Part shown: positions 43,383-50,838 of the stretch, piece after piece
Numbering within the stretch: the stretch's first letter is position 1
Layout: every line of letters begins with the position of its first letter
NCBI RefSeq assembly: GCF_001013475.1
Contig: NZ_JZEF01000001.1
Coordinates: forward strand, 1,117,458-1,181,457
Length of the DNA: 64,000 bases
From: Xanthomonas arboricola pv. juglandis
GTDB lineage: Bacteria; Pseudomonadota; Gammaproteobacteria; Xanthomonadales; Xanthomonadaceae
Reading direction: 5' to 3'
Translations under genes and position numbers: made by a program
The notes under the pieces: model-generated
Seen by the model: the letters and a program-made list of their open reading frames with translations, nothing else
Databases searched by the model: none
What the model was told of the DNA's origin: nothing

Positions 43383-44875
43383 GCGTCCACGACGAAATTG
43401 AGCGCATGGCCGAGCTGTACGCCAGCGGCGGCGATCACCAGCCTCACCAGCTCGAGCAGCTGCGCATGCCGCCGCACAGCGTGGAAGCCGAACAGGCTGT
43501 GCTCGGCGGCCTGTTGCTGGTCAACCGCGCATGGGACGACATCGCCGACCTGGTGGAGGAGGGCGACTTCTACCGCCGCGACCATGTGCTGATCTTCCGC
43601 GCCATCCGCGAGATGGCGACAGGGAACCCGCGTCGGCCGTTCGACATGGTGACCATGGGCGATTGGTTCAAAGCGCAGGGGCTTCTGGAGCAGGTGGCCG
43701 ATGGTGCGTACCTGATCGAGTTGGCCAGCACCACGCCGTCGGCGGCCAACATCCGCGCTTATGCGGAGATCGTGGCGGACAAGGCGCGGCTGCGCCGGCT
43801 GATCGAAGTCGGTACCGAGATCGCCAACTCAGGCTTCAACCCGGAAGGCCAGAGCAGCGTTGAGCTGATCGGCGCCGCAACATCGCGCATCGGCGCGCTG
43901 ATGGACAGCCAGCCATGCGAACTCGAATCCGTCGCGCCGGTGATGGACCGCGTCTTCGAACGCTTGGGCGAGCGCTCCCGCGACGGTGGCGGCATCCATG
44001 GCATCACCACCAGCATCGACGACCTCGACACGCTGCTGGGTGGCCTAAAGCCGGGCGGTCTGTACGTCCTGGCGGCGCGCCCGAAGATGGGCAAGACCAC
44101 GCTGGCGCAGAACATCGCCGAGCACGTCGCGCTCAATCTGCGCAAAGCGGTCGCGGTCTTCAGCTTCGAGATGCAGGCGGAGGAGCTGGGCGATCGCATG
44201 CTGGCATCGGTCGGCGGCATCGATGGCAACCGGATCCGCTCCGGCGACCTGGACGACGTGGACTGGACGAACGTCACCAGCGCGATGCGCAAGCTGCGCG
44301 CGGCGGAGATCTTCGTCAGCCGGCCGCGCCGCGCACGCGTCGAGCACGTCAGCTCGCAGGCACGCCGGCAGCACGCCCGCAAGCCGCTGGGCCTGATCGT
44401 TATCGACTACCTGCAGCTGATGGAGATCCAGGGCGACAACCGCGCCAACGGCGTGGGCGATATCAGCCGCGGCCTGAAGCTTCTTGCCGGTGAGCTGGGC
44501 GTGCCGGTGCTGCTGCTCTCGCAGCTCAATCGCAAGCTGGAGGACCGCCCCGACAAGCGCCCGCAGCCTGCGGATCTGCGTGACTCCGGATCGATCGAGC
44601 AGGACGCCGATGCAGTGATCTTCATCTACCGCGACGAGGTGTACCACCGCGACAGCCGCTGGAAGGGCACCGCCGAGCTGCTGGTTCCGCTGCAGCGCAG
44701 TGGCCCACCTGGCGAGGTGCGCGTGCTCTACATGCCGGAGCGCTTCAAGTTCCAGAACCTGCCCGAGTACTGGGAGCCGTCGCCGATCGAAAGCGACGAC
44801 GGCAAGCCCGCGCCGCGCTCGCGCGGCTTCCGCAACCTCAAGCCGCGCAAGCCGCAGCAGGACGTCGACGCATGA
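43379..44875 (+). CDS. dnaB: Replicative DNA helicase DnaB
   Basis: This 498-residue helicase has a DnaB N-terminal helical domain (MPPHSVEAEQAVLGGLLLVN) and a RecA-like C-terminal domain. Walker A is RPKMGKTT with K239, Walker B is LGLIVIDYLQLM, and the arginine-finger region is DLRDSGSIEQDADAVIFIYR. It would be loaded by the O-like initiator encoded upstream and start theta replication. A Pro/Arg/Lys tail follows the helicase domain. It overlaps its neighbours by four bases at each end. Confidence 0.95.
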   Translation: MSVHDEIERMAELYASGGDHQPHQLEQLRMPPHSVEAEQAVLGGLLLVNRAWDDIADLVEEGDFYRRDHVLIFRAIREMATGNPRRPFDMVTMGDWFKAQGLLEQVADGAYLIELASTTPSAANIRAYAEIVADKARLRRLIEVGTEIANSGFNPEGQSSVELIGAATSRIGALMDSQPCELESVAPVMDRVFERLGERSRDGGGIHGITTSIDDLDTLLGGLKPGGLYVLAARPKMGKTTLAQNIAEHVALNLRKAVAVFSFEMQAEELGDRMLASVGGIDGNRIRSGDLDDVDWTNVTSAMRKLRAAEIFVSRPRRARVEHVSSQARRQHARKPLGLIVIDYLQLMEIQGDNRANGVGDISRGLKLLAGELGVPVLLLSQLNRKLEDRPDKRPQPADLRDSGSIEQDADAVIFIYRDEVYHRDSRWKGTAELLVPLQRSGPPGEVRVLYMPERFKFQNLPEYWEPSPIESDDGKPAPRSRGFRNLKPRKPQQDVDA

Positions 44876-45411
44876 CCATGACCAAAGCCGCGAAGAAGGT
44901 GCGGGCCAAACGCGCTGCGCGCCCGATCTACCTGGTGGTGCGCAAGCTGATCGATCCCGACACCGGTGAGCTGGTCGGCGCGCTGGTGCCGGCGAACCAG
45001 ATCGATAGCCGGCTGCTGCGTGAGCGCCGCTTCAACGTCGGCCGCGAGATCCGCGCGGAGCTGAAGCAGCCGCGCAACCCGGCCTTCCATCGCATGGTGC
45101 ATGCGCTCGGGCATCTTCTGGTGGACGGCATCGAGGGCTTTGAAACGCTTACCGCGCACGATGCCATCAAGCGCATGCAGACCGAGGCCGGCGTCTTCTG
45201 CGAGCCATTCGAGATCGATCTGGGCCCACTGGGAAAAGCAGCTGTCGCTCAGCCGCGCTCCATTGCATTCGATGAGATGGACGAAGGCGAGTTTGGCGAG
45301 TTCTTCCGGGGTATCTGTGATCACATCGACAAAAGGTACCTGCCCGGCCTGACGGACACCCTGCGAGCCGAGTACTTGCTGATGGCCGGCGAGCAAAGGA
45401 GAGCGGCCTAA
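44872..45411 (+). CDS. DUF1367-like phage protein
   Basis: This 179-residue soluble protein resembles the DUF1367 family: a basic start, GELVGALVPANQ, ELKQPRNPAFHRMVHALGH, and the late segment RSIAFDEMDEGEFGEFF. Such proteins lie after dnaB-type genes in lambdoid phages and have no settled role. The start may be 44872 or 44878. The following gene is on the opposite strand and overlaps its last bases. Confidence 0.7.
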   Translation: MTMTKAAKKVRAKRAARPIYLVVRKLIDPDTGELVGALVPANQIDSRLLRERRFNVGREIRAELKQPRNPAFHRMVHALGHLLVDGIEGFETLTAHDAIKRMQTEAGVFCEPFEIDLGPLGKAAVAQPRSIAFDEMDEGEFGEFFRGICDHIDKRYLPGLTDTLRAEYLLMAGEQRRAA

Positions 45412-46001
45412 TGTTTGGCTCGAATCCTGCTCATTCTCCAATCTCTCACCCACTGCTTAACAGTGGTCGTGAACTGTTCGACGTGATAGTCACCCTGCAC
45501 GGCGCGCGCCTGGCGGGAACTTTGTGCCAGCTGAAACTGCGCCTCCTCGAGAGAAGCGAACCAGGCCTTCAACTCAGGAGTGCCGTTCTCGAATTTCTCT
45601 TCTCGAAGCAATTGGGCAACTGTCTCGCACCCTTGTGCCGTGTTGTAAATCGGGACAAAAAGACGCGCGTCCGCGATGCTGTCGAGCGGTACCTCCCTCA
45701 AAGAACGAGCGTATTGCTCGAAAAGCTTTGCAAGTGGCGGGTACACGGACGCGCGCGGTACCTCGTCAGCTGCGCCAGTGAAGAACGTTTTTACTCTGGC
45801 TGCTTCGATCGATGCGAGGGTCATCAATCGGAAGTAAACCTCGGCGCGTCGCGCAATAGTCCGTCGTTCTTGGCGGTTGGCCAGACGCGCAGCGAAGTAG
45901 ATTGCCGCAGCAGACAGGAGTGCCTGCACCCAGGCTGCCCATACTTCCGGCTTGAGGCATGGAGCGCCGATTATCCAAGGGCAGTAGGTTGGGTCGGCCA
46001 T
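45408..46001 (-). CDS. Membrane-anchored opposite-strand moron candidate
   Basis: This 197-residue protein is encoded against the rightward operon. After a short start it has a membrane segment (WAAWVQALLSAAAIYFAARL) and then a long helical cytoplasmic part, ANRQERRTIARRAEVYFRLM and so on. No enzyme motif is visible. The arrangement, one N-terminal helix plus a cytoplasmic coil, is seen in several exclusion and defence proteins but is not specific. Lower third-position GC than the neighbours points to separate acquisition. Confidence 0.68.
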   Translation of the reverse strand: MADPTYCPWIIGAPCLKPEVWAAWVQALLSAAAIYFAARLANRQERRTIARRAEVYFRLMTLASIEAARVKTFFTGAADEVPRASVYPPLAKLFEQYARSLREVPLDSIADARLFVPIYNTAQGCETVAQLLREEKFENGTPELKAWFASLEEAQFQLAQSSRQARAVQGDYHVEQFTTTVKQWVRDWRMSRIRAKH

Positions 46002-46075
46002 AGCGGTCCTTTTGAGCTTGTGCCCGCATCGTGCCGCGCAGCCGGCAGGCAGGCAAGCGCAAGGGCTAAAAGCTG

Positions 46076-46471
46076 ATGCGCCGCGCTATCAGAACCGCCA
46101 ACAGGGCAGAGCAGGCCTACCAGGACGCCGCGCGCGCACTCGGCTGCGTCGTGTGCCGTTGGCGCATCGCCGCCGGCCTGCAGCGCGCCATCCAGTGCGG
46201 CCACACGCAGATCCACCACCGCAACCTCGGCGACCTGCACGGTCAGAAGCAGATCGGCCAGCACGCAGTCGTCGCACTCGGCGCCTGGCACCACGACGGC
46301 GACCAGATGCCCGGCATGACCCGCGACCGCATGCGCGAGGTCTTCGGACCCAGTTTCAAGCACCACGCCCGCGAGTTCCGCATCTGGACATTCGATGTCC
46401 TGGGCGGCCGCGGCACTGAAGCCTGGCAGACCTACCAGGACCAACTACTCAACATCCCGAGGGCAGCATGA
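46076..46471 (+). CDS. Ref-like phage nuclease
   Basis: This 131-residue protein has C-x-x-C (CVVC) near the start, then CGHTQIHHRNLGD, AVVALGAWHHDGDQMPGM and a C-terminal FKHHAREFRIWTFD. The Cys/His spacing resembles the Ref (recombination enhancement function, RecA-dependent nuclease) family, an HNH-type fold. It could cut recombination intermediates in concert with RecA. The assignment rests on pattern similarity alone. Confidence 0.6.
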   Translation: MRRAIRTANRAEQAYQDAARALGCVVCRWRIAAGLQRAIQCGHTQIHHRNLGDLHGQKQIGQHAVVALGAWHHDGDQMPGMTRDRMREVFGPSFKHHAREFRIWTFDVLGGRGTEAWQTYQDQLLNIPRAA

Positions 46472-46641
46472 ACCAGCAAAGCTATGAGAACGCCCGGCTC
46501 GCCGGCCACCGCGCGCGTCAGGCCAGCAAGAAGCGCGACGACTCACCGAAGTACGCCATGGGCGAGGAGGGCGCGCTGCTACGCGAGGCGTGGCGCGAAG
46601 GGTGGGACGAAGCCGATGAAGAGCGGAGGAAGGCGGCATGA
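46468..46641 (+). CDS. Small Rmf-like phage protein
   Basis: This 57-residue protein starts MNQQSYENARLAGHRARQAS and ends LREAWREGWDEADEERRKAA. The pattern (AG..AR near the start, LR-x-AW-x-x-GW-x-x-A near the end) resembles ribosome modulation factor and the CrpP-type short proteins. It overlaps both neighbours by ATGA. A role in modulating host ribosomes is conceivable, but no binding data can be read from sequence. Confidence 0.5.
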   Translation: MNQQSYENARLAGHRARQASKKRDDSPKYAMGEEGALLREAWREGWDEADEERRKAA

Positions 46642-46883
46642 GCATCCAGCAATCAGCGAAGCTGATCTCGAACGGCGATCAGCGTGTGGAGACTCTGACC
46701 AAGCGCGAAGAGTTCGCGAAGGCGGCAATGCAAGGGATCGTCGGCAGCATCCAGAGCGAGGACGGCTACAACCGTTTGGCGCGGCATGCGGCCGTGAACG
46801 ACATGAAGGTCAGCCAGTGGATTGCGCACGACGCGGTGAAGCAGGCCGACGCGCTGCTGGCCGAACTGGAGAAGCAGGGATGA
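46638..46883 (+). CDS. Small phage protein
   Basis: This 81-residue helical protein (MSIQQSAKLISNGDQRVETL) has a middle segment SIQSEDGYNRLARHAAVNDM. No domain recognised. Four-base overlaps at both ends show it is part of the operon. Confidence 0.62.
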   Translation: MSIQQSAKLISNGDQRVETLTKREEFAKAAMQGIVGSIQSEDGYNRLARHAAVNDMKVSQWIAHDAVKQADALLAELEKQG

Positions 46884-47131
46884 ACTTGCTAACCGACGAA
46901 ATCAACGAAGTGATGCGTACCGTCATGAAAAAGCTGATGGAAAGGAAGGTGAACCACAACGTGCACGTCGGCTTGGACGGCACAGTAGGCACCCGGCGCG
47001 CCGACTGCGTGCGCAACGCCTTGCCGGTGCGCACCTTGCTCGGCACCTACAACCATCGGATCACGCACGCAGAGTTGCGCGATGACCTGTTGGACCGGCG
47101 TGCGCACCTGCAGCTGCAGGTTGCGGCATGA
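46880..47131 (+). CDS. Small phage protein
   Basis: This 83-residue protein starts MNLLTDEINEVMRTVMKKLM. It is helical at the start, then a basic loop region VGTRRADCVRNALPVRTLLG. No domain recognised. It overlaps both neighbours by four bases. Confidence 0.6.
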   Translation: MNLLTDEINEVMRTVMKKLMERKVNHNVHVGLDGTVGTRRADCVRNALPVRTLLGTYNHRITHAELRDDLLDRRAHLQLQVAA

Positions 47132-47649
47132 CCTTGCGCGTGGTGTTCGGAATTGACCCCGGCATGTCCGGCGCCGTGGCCGCGCTGATCGACGGCGAGG
47201 CTGGCCCGATCCTGGACATGCCGACAATGACGGTCGGCAAGAAGCAGGAAGTCGATGCGCGTGCGATCGCGGTTTTCATCCGTGAGATTCGCAGCCAGCA
47301 TCCCGGCGCGGTATTCGCGGGATGCGTGGAGCGGGTTCGAGCCATGCCGCCGAAGGACGGCCGACAGGCCGGCGCGCAATCCTCGATGAACTTCGGCGAG
47401 AGCTACGCCAAGGCGAAGGCGGTGCTCGAGGTGATGGGCATCCCCTTCAGCCTGGCCGAGCCGCAGAGCTGGAAGCGCCATTTCGGACTGATCGGCAAGG
47501 ACAAAGAAGCTTCGCGACAACTGGCCATCCGCCGGTTTCCATCTGCAGCGTCATACCTGACCCTCAAGAAGCACAGCGACCGCGCTGAGGCGTTGCTGAT
47601 GGCGCTGTGGCACGAGCAGAAGAACCAGCCGGGAGCCCTCGCTGCATGA
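47128..47649 (+). CDS. RuvC-like Holliday junction resolvase
   Basis: This 173-residue protein has an RNase H/RuvC fold. The first acidic residue is D10 in VVFGIDPGMSGAVA, the second is the Glu in CVERVRAMPPKDG, and the last acidic cluster is in KKHSDRAEALLMALW. It would resolve branched recombination or replication intermediates before packaging, as Rap or RusA do in other lambdoid phages. Confidence 0.85.
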   Translation: MTLRVVFGIDPGMSGAVAALIDGEAGPILDMPTMTVGKKQEVDARAIAVFIREIRSQHPGAVFAGCVERVRAMPPKDGRQAGAQSSMNFGESYAKAKAVLEVMGIPFSLAEPQSWKRHFGLIGKDKEASRQLAIRRFPSAASYLTLKKHSDRAEALLMALWHEQKNQPGALAA

Positions 47650-47894
47650 CGCTCAACCCGACGAACCTGAGCCGGCCCGAGGCCTACTACGAAAAGCTGC
47701 TGCGGAAGCGGTACGCGGCGGCAGTGCGCAAGCGCGGGCTGTGCGCGTTCTGCGGCTGCCGCGATCGGACGCTGGGGATCGTGCACTGCAAAGGCAATGA
47801 GAGCCGGCAGATGGGGATGTGCCAGGACGACGGCAGGCTGCCGCAGTTCCGGCTGGATGATGAAACGTTGGAGGAATTTCGCCATGCGGCGTAA
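47646..47894 (+). CDS. Small Cys-rich phage protein
   Basis: This 82-residue protein has C33, C36, C38, C48 and C59 (CAFCGCRD, IVHCKG, MGMC), likely a zinc site, and a basic helix before it (LLRKRYAAAVRKRG). Position before the Q-like gene suggests a DNA-binding regulatory role, but this is inference. The ATG at 47646 overlaps the resolvase stop. Confidence 0.6.
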   Translation: MTLNPTNLSRPEAYYEKLLRKRYAAAVRKRGLCAFCGCRDRTLGIVHCKGNESRQMGMCQDDGRLPQFRLDDETLEEFRHAA

Positions 47895-48420
47895 TGAAGA
47901 TCCGCTGCTCGCTGAGCTGCGCCGGTGGGGATACGCCCACGCAAACCGCTACACCCTCAGCCGCGCCGATCGCAGCCGACATGTGCTGGAGAACGCCAAG
48001 GACTACGCGCCCAAGACGGTGGAGCAGGCCTTCTGCGAGCTGGTGGAGCGCGACGGTCGCCAGCGGCGGCGCTTCATGGCTGAGCGGGCTGGGCTGACAG
48101 CGCTTCGCGAGATCCCGGCATGGGCCGTCGATCCGGTGCGCGCGCGGAACGACGCCGACCGGCCGCACGACAATCCGGAGGTCGCCGTCGACATCGGCAT
48201 CCCTGACGACCTGCGCTGGATCGACCGGGCGCTGGCTTCGATGTCGAGGCAGTTTCCGCTGCGCGTGCTGGTGATGCGCACTGAGTTCACCGTTGCAGCG
48301 AGCCAGGCGGTGAAGTCTCGGATTGTGGCAGAGCAGTATGGCGGGCAATTCACACTGCGACAGTACAGGTACGAGCTCAGCCGCTCGCTTGATTGGCTCC
48401 GCGGCAGGGAAGCCGCTTAG
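47884..48420 (+). CDS. Candidate Q-like late antiterminator
   Basis: This 178-residue basic protein is the last early gene before the late leader, the place of Q in lambdoid phages. It has a C-terminal helix-turn-helix-like part (VAEQYGGQFTLRQYRYELSR). The middle contains MSRQFPLRVLVMRTEF. The assignment rests on position, size and this helix-turn-helix pattern; the sequence lacks a clear zinc finger. The promoter and terminators downstream suit a Q-controlled leader. Confidence 0.5.
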   Translation: MRRNEDPLLAELRRWGYAHANRYTLSRADRSRHVLENAKDYAPKTVEQAFCELVERDGRQRRRFMAERAGLTALREIPAWAVDPVRARNDADRPHDNPEVAVDIGIPDDLRWIDRALASMSRQFPLRVLVMRTEFTVAASQAVKSRIVAEQYGGQFTLRQYRYELSRSLDWLRGREAA

Positions 48421-48483
48421 CCGAAGTTGATTCTTGCAACGCGGGGAATATGCTGCCTCCTCCAGCCAAGTTAAGGACCGAAC

Positions 48484-48705
48484 ATGTCTGAGCAGTCTGA
48501 CACCCCGATGGAAGGCCAATCTCGCGGTCTAATGGAGGCCGGCGCAGAAACGCTTGCGTTGTGCCATGGAGTTCAGGCGCTTGTTCGAACGCTGTCGAAA
48601 GACCAGCGGGCCGAATTCGGCCGGCATTTGCGCTCTTTGCAGCCGCGCCACATTAATTCCGCCTATGCCCGTATCCAGTCTGAGCTGATACGGGCAAGCC
48701 AGTAA
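48484..48705 (+). CDS. Small phage protein
   Basis: This 73-residue helical protein begins MSEQSDTPMEGQSRGLMEAG. The middle holds LCHGVQALVRTLSKDQRAEF. No domain recognised. It lies between the Q-like gene and the late leader and is followed by a promoter-like TTGACT and a terminator. Confidence 0.55.
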   Translation: MSEQSDTPMEGQSRGLMEAGAETLALCHGVQALVRTLSKDQRAEFGRHLRSLQPRHINSAYARIQSELIRASQ

Positions 48706-48728
48706 ATAGAGCAAAGCGCAAAAAGGGC

Positions 48729-48759
48729 TTGACTTGTGACGTAGCAAATCTGCACTATT
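48729..48759 (+). promoter_or_regulatory. Candidate late promoter (pR'-like)
   Basis: TTGACT (48729-48734) is a good -35. The best -10 candidate is ACTATT (48754-48759), with a 19-base spacer, so the promoter is weak or activator-dependent. Its place before a terminator and the lysis genes matches the lambda pR'-tR' arrangement. Confidence 0.4.
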
Positions 48760-48785
48760 TCGGCACTGTCAAGAGTTCCCCCTGA

Positions 48786-48809
48786 AACCCGGCCAAGCGC
48801 CGGGTTTTT
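48786..48809 (+). terminator. Intrinsic terminator in the late leader
   Basis: AACCCGGC-CAAGC-GCCGGGTT is a perfect 8-base stem followed by TTT, within a T5 run. It lies about 30 bases after the candidate late promoter, so unmodified polymerase should stop here. Confidence 0.85.
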
Positions 48810-49233
48810 GCGTTTCTGGGGCCCAATACCGACCGCTGCCAGCGTGCCAGGTCCTCGTCGAGAAGCGAGGCGCTGCGCGCCGGGATCGCGCACGGGCCGG
48901 CGACATGACGCCGCCCACCCATCCGCCGGCGGCGGTCGGTACCTATCGGAGAGCACTGCCGCGATCTGCCCAGCTGGGCGGGACCAGCGCGGCGCAGCGG
49001 ACCTGCTGAAGGGACAGGACCACCGCGGCGGTGCTCGCCGTTCTTCAATGCCCGCATCCCAGACCGGATCAACTCTTATGCCTAGCCGGCAGCGGAGCGG
49101 GCACCTATCGCCGCTTGGACTGGGAGTACCCGGTCGCGGCACCTCCGGCTCGTCGAGAGACGCCCGGGAGACGGCTGCACATGCAGCGCCGGAACCGTAA
49201 CCGGCACCTATTTCCGCCGCCGACGTGCGGCTC
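48810..49233 (+). other. Late leader region without a convincing gene
   Basis: These 424 bases lie between two terminators upstream of the lysis genes. Open frames exist but lack family similarity or coding character. A motif of the form GG(T/C)ACCTAT recurs near 48939, 49105 and 49203. A noncoding leader transcript is the simplest reading. Confidence 0.5.
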
Positions 49234-49262
49234 AAGCCCTGCCAGCCGGCGGGGCTTTTTGT
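49234..49262 (+). terminator. Second leader terminator before the endolysin
   Basis: AAGCCCTGCC-AGCC-GGCGGGGCTT forms a 10-base stem with one wobble pair, followed by TTT. It ends about 13 bases before the endolysin ATG, so the lysis genes need readthrough. Confidence 0.8.
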
Positions 49263-49274
49263 TTGGAGACAGCA

Positions 49275-49790
49275 ATGGCGGTCATCACGCCCGAACAAGC
49301 CGGTGGCCGCAACGTCGTGGCCTTCCTGGACATGCTTGCGCATTCGGAGGGCACGTCCACCAGCTCGGCCACGAAGAACGCCGGGTATGACGTCATCGTC
49401 ACTGGCGCCGATCGCAAGCCGGAGATCTTCACCGACTACTCCCGGCATCCGTTCGCCGGCGGCCGCAAGTCGAAAGCGATCAACTCGAAGGGTCTGACCA
49501 GCAATGCGTCTGGCCGCTACCAGTTCATGCTCAAGGACTACGCGCATTACCGCGACCTGCTGAAGCTGCCGGACTTCGGCCCGCTCTCACAGGACCGCTG
49601 GGCGCTGCAGCTGATCAAGGAGCGCCGCGCGATCGCCGACATCCAGGCCGGTCGCTTCGTGGAAGCGGTGGCCAAGGTCCGCAACCTGTGGGCGAGCCTG
49701 CCGGGTGCCGGCTACGGTCAGCCGGAGCACAAGATCGAAAAGCTCATCGCCGCGTACACCAAGGCCGGCGGCAAGGTCGGGAGTGCATGA
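49275..49790 (+). CDS. Lambda R-like endolysin (lytic transglycosylase)
   Basis: This 171-residue enzyme closely follows lambda R: FLDMLAHSEGT with catalytic E25, GYDVIVTGADRKPEIFTDYS, ASGRYQFMLKDY, QLIKERRAIADIQAG and NLWASLPGAGYGQPEHKIEK. It cuts the glycan strands of peptidoglycan by transglycosylation. It has no signal peptide, so it needs the holin. The ATG at 49275 follows a GGAG ribosome site. It is the first gene after the late leader. Confidence 0.93.
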   Translation: MAVITPEQAGGRNVVAFLDMLAHSEGTSTSSATKNAGYDVIVTGADRKPEIFTDYSRHPFAGGRKSKAINSKGLTSNASGRYQFMLKDYAHYRDLLKLPDFGPLSQDRWALQLIKERRAIADIQAGRFVEAVAKVRNLWASLPGAGYGQPEHKIEKLIAAYTKAGGKVGSA

Positions 49791-50290
49791 CGATGCCGGA
49801 CCTGGACGACGCAGGCCTACTGCAGGTCGAGCGCGAATCGCGCGATGAGGCGGTCGTGCTGTTGAAAGAGGTGTGGGGCCTGACGCAGCGTCCGCGCCTC
49901 GATGGCCACAACGTGATGCGTCTCGGCTACGGACGAGCGATCGAGCTGCGTGACCAGAGTGAGCAGGTGGCGACCATGGAGCTGACCGAGGATCTGATGG
50001 TCGCCCAGCACCTGCTGCGCGGGCGCTTCTTCGAGCTGTTGACGGTCCACCCGGAGATGCGTCCCTCGCTGCCGTACATCATCGCGATCGCCGACATCAT
50101 CGGCGCCGAGGCAGTGCGCGGTAACAGCGAGCTCTGGGCGGCTGCCCGCAAGGGCGACTGGGTGGAATTCGGCTCGATCATCCAGGAGTTCCGATGGGAC
50201 TACTTCAGCCTGTCCACCGACCGTGACAAGCGCGCGGTGAGCCGGCTGGTCATGAAGCTGGTGATGGGAGCATCGGCGGGTGCGCCATGA
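49787..50290 (+). CDS. Late protein of unknown role, possibly lysozyme-derived
   Basis: This 167-residue protein follows the endolysin with an ATGA overlap. It includes MRLGYGRAIELRDQ, MELTEDLMVAQHLLRGRFFE and a late helix SRLVMKLVMG. The order (GYG, then a helical core, then KR-x-x-SR-x-VM) recalls the T4-type lysozyme fold but the catalytic Glu region is missing. It may be a lysozyme-derived structural or regulatory protein. This is inference. Confidence 0.55.
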   Translation: MTMPDLDDAGLLQVERESRDEAVVLLKEVWGLTQRPRLDGHNVMRLGYGRAIELRDQSEQVATMELTEDLMVAQHLLRGRFFELLTVHPEMRPSLPYIIAIADIIGAEAVRGNSELWAAARKGDWVEFGSIIQEFRWDYFSLSTDRDKRAVSRLVMKLVMGASAGAP

Positions 50291-50502
50291 CCTTCGCCAG
50301 CAGGAACATCGGCGCCGCACGCTTCGGCATCGCCCTCGTGATCCTCGCGCTGTACGGCGCGGCCCTCTTCGTGGCGCTCTACACACCGGTACCGCCAGAG
50401 AACCGCGAGATCTTCGCCGGCCTGGTTGGCGGCTTGAACATGGCGCTCGGCGGGGTGGTGGCGCACTACCTCACCAATTCCCGCCGCGGCAGTGGGGTCT
50501 GA
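50287..50502 (+). CDS. Candidate holin or antiholin
   Basis: This 71-residue protein has two hydrophobic spans, FGIALVILALYGAALFVALY and a second weaker one (FAGLVGGLNMALGGVVAHYL), with a short basic end NSRRGSG. Size, position in the lysis block and topology suit a class II holin. The next gene also encodes a small membrane protein, so either could be the holin. Confidence 0.65.
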   Translation: MTFASRNIGAARFGIALVILALYGAALFVALYTPVPPENREIFAGLVGGLNMALGGVVAHYLTNSRRGSGV

Positions 50503-50503
50503 G

Positions 50504-50635
50504 ATGGCCGACCACTGGGACCGAGGCCTGCCGCCTCCACGCGATCCACCCGGCTGGCTGATCACCGCCCTGTGCGGCCTGCTACTGGCCGCGCTGGCGT
50601 GGATCTGGATCGCCTATACCAACGCAAGGATCTGA
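50504..50635 (+). CDS. Small membrane protein in the lysis block
   Basis: This 43-residue protein has a Pro-rich start (MADHWDRGLPPPRDPPG) and one strong hydrophobic span, LITALCGLLLAALAWIWIAY. It starts one base after the preceding stop. It may act in holin control or be a pinholin-like helper. Confidence 0.6.
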   Translation: MADHWDRGLPPPRDPPGWLITALCGLLLAALAWIWIAYTNARI

Positions 50636-50637
50636 CC

Positions 50638-50838
50638 ATGCGCATCATCAAGCAGGGCCGTCACCCGTCGGTCGGGGACACACACGAGAGCACCTGCAAC
50701 ACCTGCGGCACCGTGTTCGAGTGGAACACCAACGAGGCCATTCGCCAGCCCGACCAGCGCGAGGGCGACTACTACAAGATCGAATGCCCGCTGTGCGGTG
50801 CGTCGGCGACCAAGGCGGTATCGGAGAAAGCGCCTTGA
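50638..50838 (+). CDS. Small zinc-ribbon phage protein
   Basis: This 66-residue protein has CNTCGTVFEW (C20, C23) and IECPLCGA, two CxxC knuckles about 30 residues apart, as in zinc ribbons. It starts two bases after the membrane protein stop. Function unknown; its place in the lysis block is unusual for a nucleic-acid-binding protein. Confidence 0.65.
   Translation: MRIIKQGRHPSVGDTHESTCNTCGTVFEWNTNEAIRQPDQREGDYYKIECPLCGASATKAVSEKAP

Noticed and set aside
48808..49200. 130-codon plus-strand frame in the late leader
   Set aside because: Its composition is Arg/Gly/Ser-rich with no domain, and the region is flanked by terminators; I treat it as noncoding.
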